This document shows, in pieces, positions 24,050 through 34,815 of a DNA stretch of 64,000 bases (its first letter is position 1; each line of letters starts with the position of its first letter). Below the pieces are notes generated by a model. It searched no databases. It saw only the letters and a program-made list of their open reading frames with translations, and was not told the DNA's origin. Origin of the DNA: Cercis canadensis (lineage: Eukaryota; Streptophyta; Magnoliopsida; Fabales; Fabaceae); assembly GCA_003255065.1 (NCBI GenBank), contig QAOA01003049.1, positions 1-64,000 of the forward strand, written 5' to 3'. The position numbers and the translations under genes are program-made.

Positions 24050-24790
24050 GCACACTAAATGCAAATCTACATGTTAGAGCGTGATGTGGAGCAGTTAATT
24101 GTACCCTATATGAAGATAAAGGACAAAAAAGTAGGCTAAATGTCCATGCAACCTCGAGAAATTGTGGCTTCTAAACCAAATTAGCATGAGGTCCATTTGA
24201 GCCCTTAATGACATCACTCATTAACATGCCAGATAGGCCTTTAATGGGTAACTAACATGTGAACATATTTATTCTAACATAGATTGAATTCTTGACACTC
24301 AACATCTTGGTTCTTAAGACCAAGGGATGGGCCATTAAACCAAGTTAATTATTTTAAACTATGTTGTTTCCTTTCGCTTTCAGCTCCTCTATAAATGTTG
24401 AATAATCGTTCATAAACAATACTTTAAGAAAGACCATATGGCACACGTTTCAACAGGTAACAGAGTAATTTCCTTCTGTAGAAAGGCATTCTCAAAGAGA
24501 TGAACTTTCTTTAGAAGCATGCTCTTGATTAATCTCTTAATTTTATAATCAACTTTACCTTGTCATACTGTAATATCCAAACTACAGAGATCACTGGTGA
24601 GTGAGAAATCATTTTCATCATATGTCTTATTAATGTGACTGTAGTAGCTTCTAGGTCCATTATGGAAGATTTCTTTCCATTTTGTAACTTATGTGAAAAA
24701 AAAAATTATGCACATTTAACAATTTGTAATTAGGTTGAAATTAAATATAAAATAACTGTAGCAAGTAGAAAGATTTCTTCACGATTTTCT
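24050..24790. other. Upstream region of the first DUF247 gene
   Basis: AT-rich, no gene. The part from about 24650 to 24740 resembles the upstream region of the second DUF247 gene: AGGTCCATTATGGAAGA here against AGGTCCAAAATGGAAGA there, and GCACATTTAACAA in both. The two gene copies therefore duplicated together with their promoters. Confidence 0.6.
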
Positions 24791-24794
24791 GTCT

Positions 24795-24802
24795 CTATAT
24801 AA
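24795..24802 (+). promoter_or_regulatory. TATA box of DUF247 copy 1
   Basis: TATATAAA within TCTCTATATAAACGAG, about 85 bases before the ATG at 24885. The corresponding position of the second copy has TCTCTATAAG. Confidence 0.65.
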
Positions 24803-24884
24803 ACGAGCCAAAGCGTGCGTTGTGGTGCACTCGCATTTGCATTACCATTCCAATATTAGCCTAACACAAACCAAGAAAACCAAG

Positions 24885-26485
24885 ATGGCCTCTACCAAAA
24901 TCTTCAACTCAGATTCTGATGAAAGAAATTGGGTGATCCAAATCAAGGACATGGTGGAGAAAACTGACTTTCAGTGCTTGAATACTATCCCAGTTTGCAT
25001 CTACCATGTCCCAAAATCATTGAGTTCTGCTAAGCCAGAATGCTTTGTCCCTCAGCTTGTAGCCATTGGTCCATACAACCATTTCCTCCCTGAACTCTAT
25101 CCTATGGAAAGGTTGAAAATCTATTCAGCCAAAAGGGTGCTAGAGCATTTCCACCAAGATACACTCGAAAAACTAATTGAACAACTCAGGCTCAACAACT
25201 CAGGCATCCATGTTCGTGCTTGTTACCACAAGTACTTACACATCAACGATGATACCTTGCTTTACATAATGGCCATTGATAGCTTGTTCTTGCTGAATTT
25301 TCTTCACAACTATCCCAAAGACAGAATCTTCACAGGTCTACAACAGCTGTTTCAGAGTGGGGTCAAATTAACCAAGGATGCTATTGTGAGGGACGTGATG
25401 ATGCTGGAGAATCAAATCCCCACTTACATGTTGAAGGAGATCTTTAAGACTGAAGGCTCCAAGTTTCGCGATTCAGTTGATGAACAACTGGGTTCAGTGC
25501 TCTTGGGTTTCTGTAAAGAACACTATCCATTCATATTAAAAGAGGAAGGCACAGTTACATTTTCTGAAGCTGTGGAACATCCTCATCTCTTGGCTCTCCT
25601 TTACCATCTGATTGTTTCTCAGGATCTGGAAAATTCGGAACGGCCAGCCCCACAACTAGAAGGTAAGGATCAGAATTCCAAATCTGGCACTCACACTAGA
25701 GGAGTTAGCTCAAATTATAATTATTACCGAGAGAAAATTACATTTTACTTAGGAAAACTCAAAGCTCCATTAACATGGACAACAAATTTCCTTGAAACCC
25801 TAAAGAACAAGAACATCCCTATACTGAAACCCATTACAGGCCCCTTAGAAATTGTACTGAAAGTGTCGAAATATGGTTGGAGTTCATCATCTACTTCTGA
25901 AGCGGAAACTCTGTGGTTGTTATGATCCCTTCTGTGTCTGAACTGTATGATGCTGGGATCCGCTTCAAACCGGCAGAAGGCGGCATCAACACCATTGAAT
26001 TTGACGAGAGAAGGGGCATACTTTCCCTGCCTGTGATAGAATTAGATGTCAACACTGAAGTGATAATAAGAAACCTAGTGGCTTACGAGGCATTAACAAA
26101 ATCGGAGTTCTTAATCTTCACAAGGTACACTGAGTTAATGAGACCTATTATAGACCATGTGGAGGATGTGGAGCAGCTGGTGGAGGATGAGATCATTGAC
26201 AGTCATATAACAAAGGAAGAAGCAACGGATATGTTTAATGAGATGAGCAAATCAATAGGACCTACAAAGACAGTAAAGTTGGATAAGACTATTGAGAAAG
26301 TTAATAAGTATTTCAATAATAGTCAGAAGATTAGGTCCTATAGACTCATGACCAATTATGTTTACTCTTCCTGGAAATTTTTCACCCTTCTTGGGACTCT
26401 TATGCTCTTGGGTCTCACGGGTCTCCAAACATTTTGCACCGTTTATGATTGTCCTCGTCTTTTGAAAGCCAATGCCGCTTCATGA
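24885..26485 (+). pseudogene. DUF247 / UPF0481 protein, copy 1, with one frameshift
   Basis: The ATG at 24885 begins MASTKIFNSDSDERNWVIQI, matching the start of copy 2. The frame runs through the DUF247 domain (VCIYHVPKSL, VAIGPYNHFLPELYPMERLK, VRACYHKYLH, VRDVMMLENQIP) and stops at 25925. The remaining 190 residues continue in another frame from about 25913: MIPSVSELYDAGIRFKPAEG and onward to the C-terminal membrane segment and stop at 26485. Against copy 2 the region 25905-25920 is one base short, so a single-base deletion explains the break. Everything else is open and conserved, so the lesion is recent, or it is a sequence error and the gene is intact (about 533 aa). DUF247 proteins are plant membrane-anchored proteins of mostly unknown role; some grass members act in self-incompatibility. 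The closest type I recognise is At3g02645. Confidence 0.85.
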
Positions 26486-28060
26486 GATGCAGGTTGCATC
26501 ATGCGTCCACTAGTCCAGTTCCACAATATTATTGCTTAGTTCTAAAGGTTGTTTGCTCATAAAGATCATTAGAGTGTGTATTTGGAGCTTGAGTTTTGCT
26601 ATTACTAAGGGTGCGTAATGTTGTCTTCTTAATTAGATATCTGCCATAGTGTGTACTACAAGGGGAGCTTTTAATTAACTCTTATGTAATGTAACTAAAA
26701 TAATATGGCCAATTCTCCCTAGCCGCCAAAAAAAAAAAGAAAAAGAGAAAAGGAACGAGAATAAGGTCACGTAATTTATAAGCCAACTTACCCAAAAAAA
26801 AATCAAATCAAATCAAATGCAGTACGTCTAACATCATTATAAATCATATCTAAAATTTGAGTTTATGTGGAGAAGGAATTACCATAATTCCTCCCATTCC
26901 TTTCATTCTAAATATGATAGAAAATAAAATTTATGCTCCCTAATAAGGTCATAAAAGTCTTTTCAAATAAAATTTTGACTTTCCATCCATAAATCATGTT
27001 CAATTAGGATCCACTAATTAATCCCTTGTTAGTAATTGTTGTTAATTATATCACAACCCAGCCAGAGTTTTCTAGGAAAAGCCCTAGACTTCCAACACTT
27101 TTTTTCTTTTCTCCATTCACTCAAATGGAGACATTTGATTCAGAGTTTCAGACTCACCCTTTTCTCTTTCTTTGTCTTTTACAAGACTCACCCTTATATT
27201 TGCATCATGTGAAGCCAAATGCTTCATCTTTCTCTATCAACCACACGTATCAGCAAGATTTTTTTTTCCCCTTCATTATTATGTAACTGTTTACCCTATT
27301 AATTTCTACGTACATGGTTATTAAAAACTTGCACCCACCCTTCCTACGCAAAATAAAAAGTAATAAATGAATTAATTAATAGAAAGGACAGTATTAGAGT
27401 TAATTATACTTAACCAGAGTTAATTGTTATTAATTCCACCACCACAACGGATGCATTCAATACAAAAAAAGTGTTCGAAATAAAATCATTTTTGAAATTT
27501 TATATCATTCAACTTAAAAATTTAAAATGTTAAGTGAATGTCTTAAAAATAATGTTATGTTTAACAAAAAACTGGAATAGGATTCTTTTCATACTTGTGA
27601 GGGAAACAATAGAAGAATACAAGAAAAACATCTGCCACCAAGAAAAGTTGTTCCGATTTTGTTTTTAAAATGATATTGGATTATAATCATTCTTAAGAAA
27701 ATAAATGATCCTTACCACTTTGTTTTATTCAACCTTTTTTTTTCTTTGAATCCGAGCAAAATTTTGACAAGACTTATGTAATTAAATAGCAATGCTCAAA
27801 ATAAAAATAGGGAGAAAAGCGAAATAAAAAAATATCCCATTTAATGATCAGATTTTTCTAACACTTTTCTGAAGTGACCAAGCTAGTCACATGCTTGTAC
27901 CAATTGGCAATTGTGCTTGTGGAGCCTTCACGCTTTATAACCTGGAAGACAAAGACAATGGGTAACATAAAATTAGAATTAGGACCTTTCAGCAAAAAAA
28001 AAAAAAAAAAGAAGGAAGGTTAGAATCAGGACCACCTTGGGTTCCCACTCTATGGCCTTA
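26486..28060. other. Intergenic, nothing recognised
   Basis: It begins with the presumed 3' untranslated region of DUF247 copy 1. Poly-A/AG tracts occur near 26727-26755 and 27993-28012. The open frame at 27026-27286 is pyrimidine-rich and resembles no family. Confidence 0.45.
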
Positions 28061-28070
28061 TTCTCTGAGC

Positions 28071-28694
28071 TTACGGTGAAAGGGCAAACTGAGATGCAAT
28101 GTAGATAATAATTGAATGGCTGGTACCATCAAGAATGTCCTCATACCTATTTGCAATCACAATGTTAAGCAATTGATTGCGCCAGATCAAAAAATTACCT
28201 TGATCAAGCTTGATGGTAAGAGATTGTCCAAAAGCGGAAAGATTCGTTGTTTCCTTTAATGGAGTCACTGAAGTTGAAGTGTGATCCACCATTAATGAGT
28301 GCTCTGATACCATGAGAAACTTGATGAAGTAGTTTCAGTTTGAAGTACCACTCAAGAGCAGAGAAGAAGAAAGTATACCAGATTAAACCAGAAGCAGAGA
28401 ATGAAAGAGTAAAGAGAGAGAAGGGAGAGAAGGGAGAGATGAAGTTTAAAGAGGAAAGTGCATCTGAATAGTAATATTTCTCGTTGATTAAATCACGTAC
28501 ATCATCATCCTTTTATAGAAGAATGACTTACAAATAAATAATTACATTTCAGTACTAACAGCTGACGTGGCATGACCAACTGACTTAATTAACAGCTGTC
28601 CTAACTAACTAGCATTACCAGCTAATCAACAACTAGCCAATTACCAAGCTACCCTTTGTCCAGTGATGCCACGTGATGGTGTAACTGCTTAACA
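28071..28694 (-). mobile_element. Ty1-copia retrotransposon fossil: LTR, primer site and start of gag
   Basis: Reading on the minus strand, an LTR of about 382 bases (28694 down to 28313, TG...CA ends, with a CTATAAAAGG TATA region) is followed at once by TGGTATCAGAGC (28312-28301). That is the usual copia primer-binding site complementary to initiator methionine tRNA. The gag leader then gives the family motif KLDQGNFLIWRNQLL. Only this 5' portion is visible; the rest of the internal region and the second LTR are absent from the neighbourhood, so the copy is a broken fossil. Age cannot be estimated without a partner LTR. Confidence 0.8.
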
Positions 28695-28699
28695 TTTTT

Positions 28700-29520
28700 G
28701 TTCATCACAAGTTTATTCAATTAACATTTGAGTCAAACACGCATTTCCTACCATTTTGTTCTTCTCACAAATAGATAGTCATTAAGCCGAGTAGCATACA
28801 GCCACTCCTCTTAAGATCTTTCGCTCTGTGGTATGACTTCAAACTCATTGTTGCGTTTAAAATGTGAGAACTGATAACTTACAAGAATATTCAAATTGCA
28901 GAAAAGTTGTAAAATTGAAATTGAGCTCAGGTACCACAGTGCCACTATTAGATAGCTACCACACCTTTTACATTTCTCGATTAAACCTCCTTCCAGCTGC
29001 CACCCAGATTTCAATAACTTAGGACTTAACAAGAAGATCGTATTGTGTTTTAAACTGTGGTGAAGTGGAAAAAAAATACAACCTAGGGAGAAAAGCCAAA
29101 TAAAATGTAAATGATAGTTGCGCACCAGCTAGGGTGCAATTCTGAAGGAGAGATTCTAGGGTTCCTGTTTTTAGCATTATCTGTATTATTCGATTGAAAG
29201 TTCCATAAAATCTTGTAAAGTTTTACTGGTTTCTTTCAATTTAGATCTAGACATATATGTTTAGGTTCACAGTGGCATGTAGCTGAGTGGTGGATGCAAA
29301 TGAATAGACTCATAGAAATGGTCCCGATTAGTGTTCCGGAGTCACATCCTTCTACTGGTTGTGCTTGAGGAACTTTCACACTCAGAAAGACAACTTATTT
29401 CCTGCTGCATGCGTGAGACGTCATTCTATATCGTGTAGCTATGTGATGGACCACTAATATCGTGAATTAGATCCATTATCGTATCCCTTTTAAGAGTAGG
29501 GTAATGCTATCACTCACCTA
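28700..29520. other. Intergenic with an unassigned minus-strand open frame
   Basis: At 28811-29125 the minus strand holds a 104-residue frame with hydrophobic stretches and a possible intron donor (GTAAGT) within it. It contains GWQLEGGLIEKCKRCGSYLI. I do not recognise a family; it may be a decayed exon. Nothing else was seen. Confidence 0.3.
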
Positions 29521-29522
29521 CT

Positions 29523-29751
29523 TTTGTGACTTTGGATGAGACTATTAGTAATTTTAGTATTATTGTGAAGATATAAAAAAATTAAATTATTTAGTATGTA
29601 TCAAAATAGTTAGTTTATTGTAAAATTAAAAAATAANTTTGTGACTTTAGATGAGACTATTAGTAATTTTAGTATTATTGTGAAGATATAAAAAAATTAA
29701 ATTATTTAGTATGTATCAAAATAGTTAGTTTATTGTAAAATTAAAAAATAA
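29523..29751. repeat. 114-bp duplication across a single N
   Basis: 29523-29636 and 29638-29751 are the same 114-base sequence with one difference that I can see (G or A at the twelfth base), separated by one N at 29637. The AT-rich block around it (29507-29940) opens with GTAATGCTATCACTCAC and resembles a small inverted-repeat element. The duplication looks like two contig ends that were not merged. Confidence 0.85.
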
Positions 29752-29759
29752 CATGATAT

Positions 29760-30220
29760 AAGAAAATATATCAAAAAATATATTTAAAACTTGTCAAGAT
29801 TCTATTATTTTTTTTTGACCATATTAAACTAAATTTTGTCAATTGTTTTAATATTTCAATAACAGTGAGTAACTTAATTTTTCAAGATTTTATAATAACA
29901 CTAAAATTACATTGTTGGGAGGGATTTATTATTGATTACTGCTCATGTCCCTAACATAGATTAGTCTTATATCCAAAGGGTGTGGAGATACCTAGATGTA
30001 AATCAAAAATAAAAAATTTCATTGTGGGTCCCATTGAGACCTAGCCAAGCCGCATAAGGAAATAGCTTAATTAGCGCTCCCCTATATATATAAAATATTT
30101 ATAACCACTCTTCGTTTTGCTAATTAGATCAAAAGCTGGAGGTAGTAAACATATGGACCCATTAATAGCAGCCGGTGAAAGCTGATTTTATTAACAAAAA
30201 CGACAAAGAACAGACAAGTT
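29760..30220. other. Intergenic, right part of the AT-rich element and flank
   Basis: No gene. Contains AT-rich sequence and TATATATA near 30085. Confidence 0.4.
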
Positions 30221-30225
30221 CATTG

Positions 30226-30745
30226 ACCTGAATATTATAATTTGGTAACAAATTTACATAATTATTACATTTTTAACCTAATTACCTAAATATTACAATT
30301 TTAAAAAAATTAAAACTAAAAAAAAAAAATTGCAACAAAGTGGGACCCACTGAACGCGCAAATTGCCAACTAGCGTGTTTCCACCGGACATGCCAACTAG
30401 TAGTCGGTGTGTCTCTACACCAACAAGAAGAAAGATATGAAGGTACGGAGAAAGTGAATTGAAAGTTAGAGAGAGAAGATGAAAGAAAGATAAAATGAAA
30501 GAGACAATGAGAGAGAAGATGAAAGGGAGAAAGAAAAAAGGAATATGACCAAACGCTGGATCTTAAGCAGTGTGTCCCCGTTGAATGTGCTACGTGAGAT
30601 TTTGCGTGTTCAGTGAAACTTACATTGTCATATTTTTTTAATTTATTTTTAATTTTTTTAAAATATAATATTTAAAAAAATAATTTTAAAAATATAATAA
30701 ATAAGTAAATAAATTTGCAAAATATAATATTGGGTTCAATAAGCC
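30226..30745. mobile_element. Possible fold-back transposon
   Basis: The left side (to about 30360) and right side (from about 30575) are imperfect inverted copies: ACTGAACGCGCAAAT on the left faces the inverse of ACTGAACACGCAAAAT on the right, and both continue outward into matching AT-rich sequence (AATTAAAA, TTTACATAATTATTA-like). The centre is purine-rich (GAGAGAAGATGAAAG repeats). Exact ends and target duplication could not be fixed, so superfamily is not assigned. Confidence 0.5.
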
Positions 30746-30749
30746 GAAT

Positions 30750-31560
30750 ACACGAGAAAAAGGAAGGAATTTATTGATATGAATCACGAGAGGCTTGGCA
30801 GTATCTAACATTTTCCAAAGGTCTATCAGAATATGTACTAGATATACATATTTGAGTTACTGTAGAGAGCAATTATCAATCTAAAAACTATCAGTCCACC
30901 AACAGCATTGTCAATCTATTCAAGTACAAATCATGCATCCAAAAGAAAAACTTTACGCTAAATTACGTTTGTTTTTTTTTGTCATAGTTGAAATATGCTC
31001 GTTTGTTCTTTTATGAGAGTTGAAATATGGCTTTTGATTCCTGAAATTTGAACATTTTTTAATTGTTTTCTATGATTGATTTTTTTTTTTTCTTTCAGTT
31101 GGGTCCCTATGTTTCAATTGTTTTTTTTTTTTTCCTTTTCTTACCCATTTTTGTTTAAAAAAAAAGAGGTTGAGACATTCTTAACTTTTTTAGGGTGATT
31201 TCTCCGATAATGCCATGCAAGACTGTGGACAGAGTTTCAAGCCAATTAAGTGACTGTCGGCAGAGTTTCGAGCCAATTAACATTATAAATGCTATTCATA
31301 AATCTGTTACTAATAACAGAACAATTTTAGCATTTTTGGTATACTTTATTCAAATACTTCAATAAGAAAAAGGATGTGTTTTTGAAACTTATACCAAGTG
31401 ACTTTTCGTCTTATAATTTCTATAAAACATGTGAGCAGAGTTTTCTACGCTCATCCTTATTCTCTGCACAATAGTTAACAGAAATATGTTTCATACATGA
31501 GAAATAGAAACATAATTGGCTTAATGGCTAGAAGAAAAAATTATAAAGCTGCAAGATAAC
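30750..31560. other. Intergenic with T-rich transposon-end-like stretch
   Basis: Around 30960-31140 there are phrases such as TTCAGTTGGGTCCCTATGTTTC interspersed with poly-T, resembling worn outer arms of Mutator-like elements. A short tandem pair (GTGGACAGAGTTTCAAGCC / GTCGGCAGAGTTTCGAGCC) lies at 31217-31278. No gene. Confidence 0.35.
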
Positions 31561-31569
31561 TCAAAACAC

Positions 31570-32225
31570 TAGACCCTTTTGACCATTAATTGGAGTCATA
31601 GTTGAGTTCATTTTTCCAGGGAAAAGTTTGACTATAAACATAGTTTTTGTGCAAGTAATATTGCCAAATTCTGTTGGTGAAAGAGTAATCAAAGAATAGT
31701 TGCTCTCTATCTTCAATGATTCTGCTGCAAAAAAACACACATTATAGCAACCTTCTCTTGGTGGATAATCTGTCCAATGCAGCTAACCAACAAATGGAAT
31801 TATGCTTGAGAATAGAAAAAGCATTCCAGACAAGTTTCCACTAAGGCACCAAATTATGTTGTCTGACTGCATCCTAGTGGAGGAAATATGTAAGGCACCC
31901 AGGTTTCCAGCCCACCAGATTATTTGATCTGGTTTTGTAGTGTCAATTTCTATAACAGAACACTCACCTTGCACTAAAACCAGATTATCAGAGTGAGAAG
32001 GCCAATTTCAACCAATAGAAGACACCACACTACTCACTTTTGCTGAATGTGAACTACCTGCCTCAAATACAATCTTTTGGCTAAATATATCTACTAATCT
32101 CAAAGTGATCATACGATAGAAAAGTATTACAGCCATTGCTAATTTTGACTTTCAAAAAGTTTTTGCTGTGTCTTAAGTTTGAGAATCTGTCTCCAACTCC
32201 AGAGTATTCTACAGGGGTTTTTACA
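31570..32225 (-). pseudogene. Unidentified host gene relic
   Basis: Several minus-strand pieces look like decayed coding sequence with plausible exon borders, in order from high to low coordinate: EYSGVGDRFSNLRHSKNFLK, then VQGECSVIEIDTTKPDQIIW with GNLGALHISSTRMQSDN, then SLKIESNYSLITLSPTEFGN followed by ITCTKTMFIVKLFPGKM. The last segment follows a plausible acceptor (TTTTTTTGCAG). The composition (beta-strand-like, one Cys and an N-glycosylation-like NIT) suggests an extracellular or lumenal protein. I do not recognise the family, and stop codons between pieces show it is not intact. Confidence 0.3.
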
Positions 32226-32229
32226 GCCC

Positions 32230-32620
32230 AAAAGCTATTACGAAGTGGATGTTAGGTAAACCATGATGATAACTATCTATATATGTTCAAGGATTGAGAT
32301 TTATTTCGCATAAAAAAAAAGAATTAAGGTTTATTGTCTTTGACCATAAAATAAGGGAGCTGATATTTCTATACGGTGTTTTGCTAATACCATATTTTTT
32401 TTAATGTTTAAATATGATATAGATTAATTTATTCTCATTCAATATAAAAAGTTTTTAAAATTAACTAATTATAATATTCTTTTTTTAATTCTTATTAATT
32501 GTAACTCTATTTTTTTCTACAGTTATTTCCAATCTCATTAAACTCCAAAAGTTCTCTATACATGTCTTTTTACCCGGCGTGTGTTAATGTTATATAGAGT
32601 CACTCTCTTCTCCTCCTAGT
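32230..32620. other. Intergenic, nothing recognised
   Basis: AT-rich; no gene or repeat end seen. Confidence 0.4.
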
Positions 32621-32629
32621 TGATCACGG

Positions 32630-32802
32630 CGTCCATTTTAATCTAGGCTTAGCATCAGTTGAGAGGACAAGTCCTGAGTTTCCAGCACCATTCCCACCTT
32701 GCTGGAGAACATGCCTCTCAGGAGGGTTCGGCTTCACCATCCTCAAAGAGTGAATGTTCTTTACTTCTTGAAGCTGATGATAGTACATGCTTTCTTTTCT
32801 AG
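32630..32802 (-). pseudogene. GARP (MYB-CC / PHL-MYR type) transcription factor fragment
   Basis: The minus strand reads ESMYYHQLQEVKNIHSLRMV, then PPERHVLQQGGNGAGNSG and LVLSTDAKPRLKWTP. The last block is the exact beginning of the GARP/MYB-like DNA-binding domain of the plant PHL/MYR group, which normally continues DLHERF. Here it breaks off right after KWTP. Only the N-terminal exon start is present, with no coiled-coil part, so this is a truncated copy. Intact members bind DNA in phosphate-starvation and flowering responses. Confidence 0.75.
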
Positions 32803-32984
32803 ACACAAAAATGGTCTTATTAATATGTAGAAAGCACACACAAAAAGAAAAAAACAAATAAAAATCATTGAGCTCAAGATCATCTTCATATATGATGAGT
32901 ATAACTGTTTCTTGATCCAAACGGCTATCACTGGAAGTTAGAATTTGATTGTGCTATACTATATTCCTCAAGTGTTATTATTAG

Positions 32985-33120
32985 GCTTAGACTCTGATAC
33001 AAGAAACTTTCTCTAACTGCCCTAGCTTATTTATTTTCTCCTTAGCACAATTTTCAACCGCCTTAGTTGTTTGTTCCTAAGGATGTCCTTATAAAGCATA
33101 TGGGCCTAGCTGAGGGACCT
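32985..33120 (-). mobile_element. Possible copia LTR fossil end
   Basis: On the minus strand CTTTATAAGGACATCC (TATA-like) is followed downstream by an AAATAAATAAG stretch and then TTGTATCAGAGTC, resembling a copia LTR ending at a worn primer-binding site. The upstream limit is unclear. It is a broken remnant if real. Confidence 0.35.
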
Positions 33121-34280
33121 TGTGAGAAAAAAAAATGGAGCAATAATTAAAAAGAGTTAAAAAAAATTATAATTAGTTAATTTTAAAAGTTTTTTTTATA
33201 TTAAATGAGGTTAATTTAATCTATATTATATTTAAATATTAAATAAGGTGTAAAAATAATAACTCCTTAANCTTAAAATAATAAGAAACAATAAATCTAT
33301 ACCTCTCAAAAGAGGTGTGAGTGGTACTATAAAATTTACGTGGATTAAGAGCAAATTCAGTTTACATTTTGATGGGTGTCATAAAACTCAGATATTATCA
33401 CACATATAAACGTAGAAAAAATAAACAAATATTTTGGTGTTAAAAGCATCATTACTCAATCTCAAACAATAGCTTAAGTAGTTATGTAGTTAATCTTTAA
33501 GGATAGAGAAGCTTTCAAGACTCAAGATCAAATTTTAATATGTGCCAACTCTTGATAATTATAGTGTTATTATAGTTATATTATTAATTACTTAAATGTA
33601 TACTTTTTCTCGTATAGAAATTTTTTAAATAAAAAATCACTAATCTTGAATAATATGAACAAATCTAAAATATATCTCATGTCATGCACGCTTTATTATT
33701 TTATTTACACATATCACTACTCTTATATTCTTTTGTCCCGACCTGCTAGAAAGACGACATTTACGATACAGCCTACACATAGGTGAATTATATATAAAAG
33801 GAAACCTAGCAAAGTGGTTCCACTAATCTGTCCCATTCCCATTAATCTGGATAGCATCTCCCACATAAAATATATCTCAGTAGGTATATGATTAAGACGG
33901 CAAAGGAAGAGGGAAAACCTTTTTGACCTTGAGATGGAGGGAAAACTTTTGATTGAAAGTAGCCTAAATAATGGAAAAGAACTATATATCTATATATATA
34001 TATATATATACTGAAATTAACATTGCTTTTACATACTATCATTTGTTTTCTCTCAGGCTCAAATGCATTTTTGGTCTCTCAAGTATTTTGATTTGATAGC
34101 ATTGGTCCCTCCTTTTCCAATTGTGTGGTTTTGGTCCTTCTGCTATCCCATTTACTCAAATTAAGTTCTATAACAAATTTTTTATTCAATAGTCATGATA
34201 TTTTGGAACAAGTTTTTATACATCAAAGTTAAGTTTCTCCTAAAAATGATTTTAAGGATGCATTTTTTACATGAGAAAAA
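33121..34280. other. Intergenic with gap mark, microsatellite and transposon-end remnant
   Basis: It contains an isolated N at 33271, an AT microsatellite near 33987-34010, and at 34055-34150 phrases such as TTTTTGGTCTCTCAAGTATT and TTGGTCCCTCCTTTT typical of Mutator-like outer arms. No gene. Confidence 0.45.
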
Positions 34281-34282
34281 CA

Positions 34283-34680
34283 AATTTCTTAGATTATTTT
34301 AAACATGACCAACTCTAATCTTAGAAACTGTGTTTAAGTCAAATTAAAAATAAAAATAAAATTGTTTTTCAATTGTATAATTAAATTTACCATGTTCATA
34401 CAGCGAATTCATCTATAAAGATAATAGGAGTGAAAAATGATTTTCATCACACGCCATCTATAATTGAGGGTGAATGATGGAGTGTGAATATTGAGATAGT
34501 AGATCTAGGTCCAAAATGGAAGACTAGTATTGAATATTGATATTGTCTTTAATTATATGCACATTTAACAAGTGGTAATTAATTAATCTAGATCCAAAAC
34601 GAAAGACTTGTATTGAATATTGATACTTTCTTTAATTATATATATGCACATTTAAGAAGTGGTAATTAGAATAACTTTTG
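34283..34680. repeat. DUF247 upstream module (parent copy of a dispersed repeat)
   Basis: The block from AAATTTCTTAGATTATTTTA to about CACATTTAACAAGTGGTAATT is found again, highly similar, at 48446-48746 and at 51008-51245 plus 52335-52400. In this parent copy the last part is itself tandemly doubled (about 34500-34585 and 34588-34675), the second unit repeating CTAGATCCAAAACGAAAGAC and ATGCACATTTAAGAAGTGG. It lies just upstream of the intact DUF247 gene. Confidence 0.8.
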
Positions 34681-34731
34681 CAAGTTGCAGCTACAGAAAT
34701 TTTTTATTCCTTTCTCGTTAGCCATATCTCT

Positions 34732-34739
34732 CTATAAGA
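34732..34739 (+). promoter_or_regulatory. TATA-like box of DUF247 copy 2
   Basis: CTATAAGA within CTCTCTATAAGAAG, about 80 bases before the ATG at 34816, aligned with the better TATATAAA of copy 1. Confidence 0.5.
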
Positions 34740-34815
34740 AGAAACCAAATTAAAGCATTCATTGTGGTGTAATTGCATAAGCCATAACCATTCCATTAGC
34801 CAAAGCAAAACCAAT

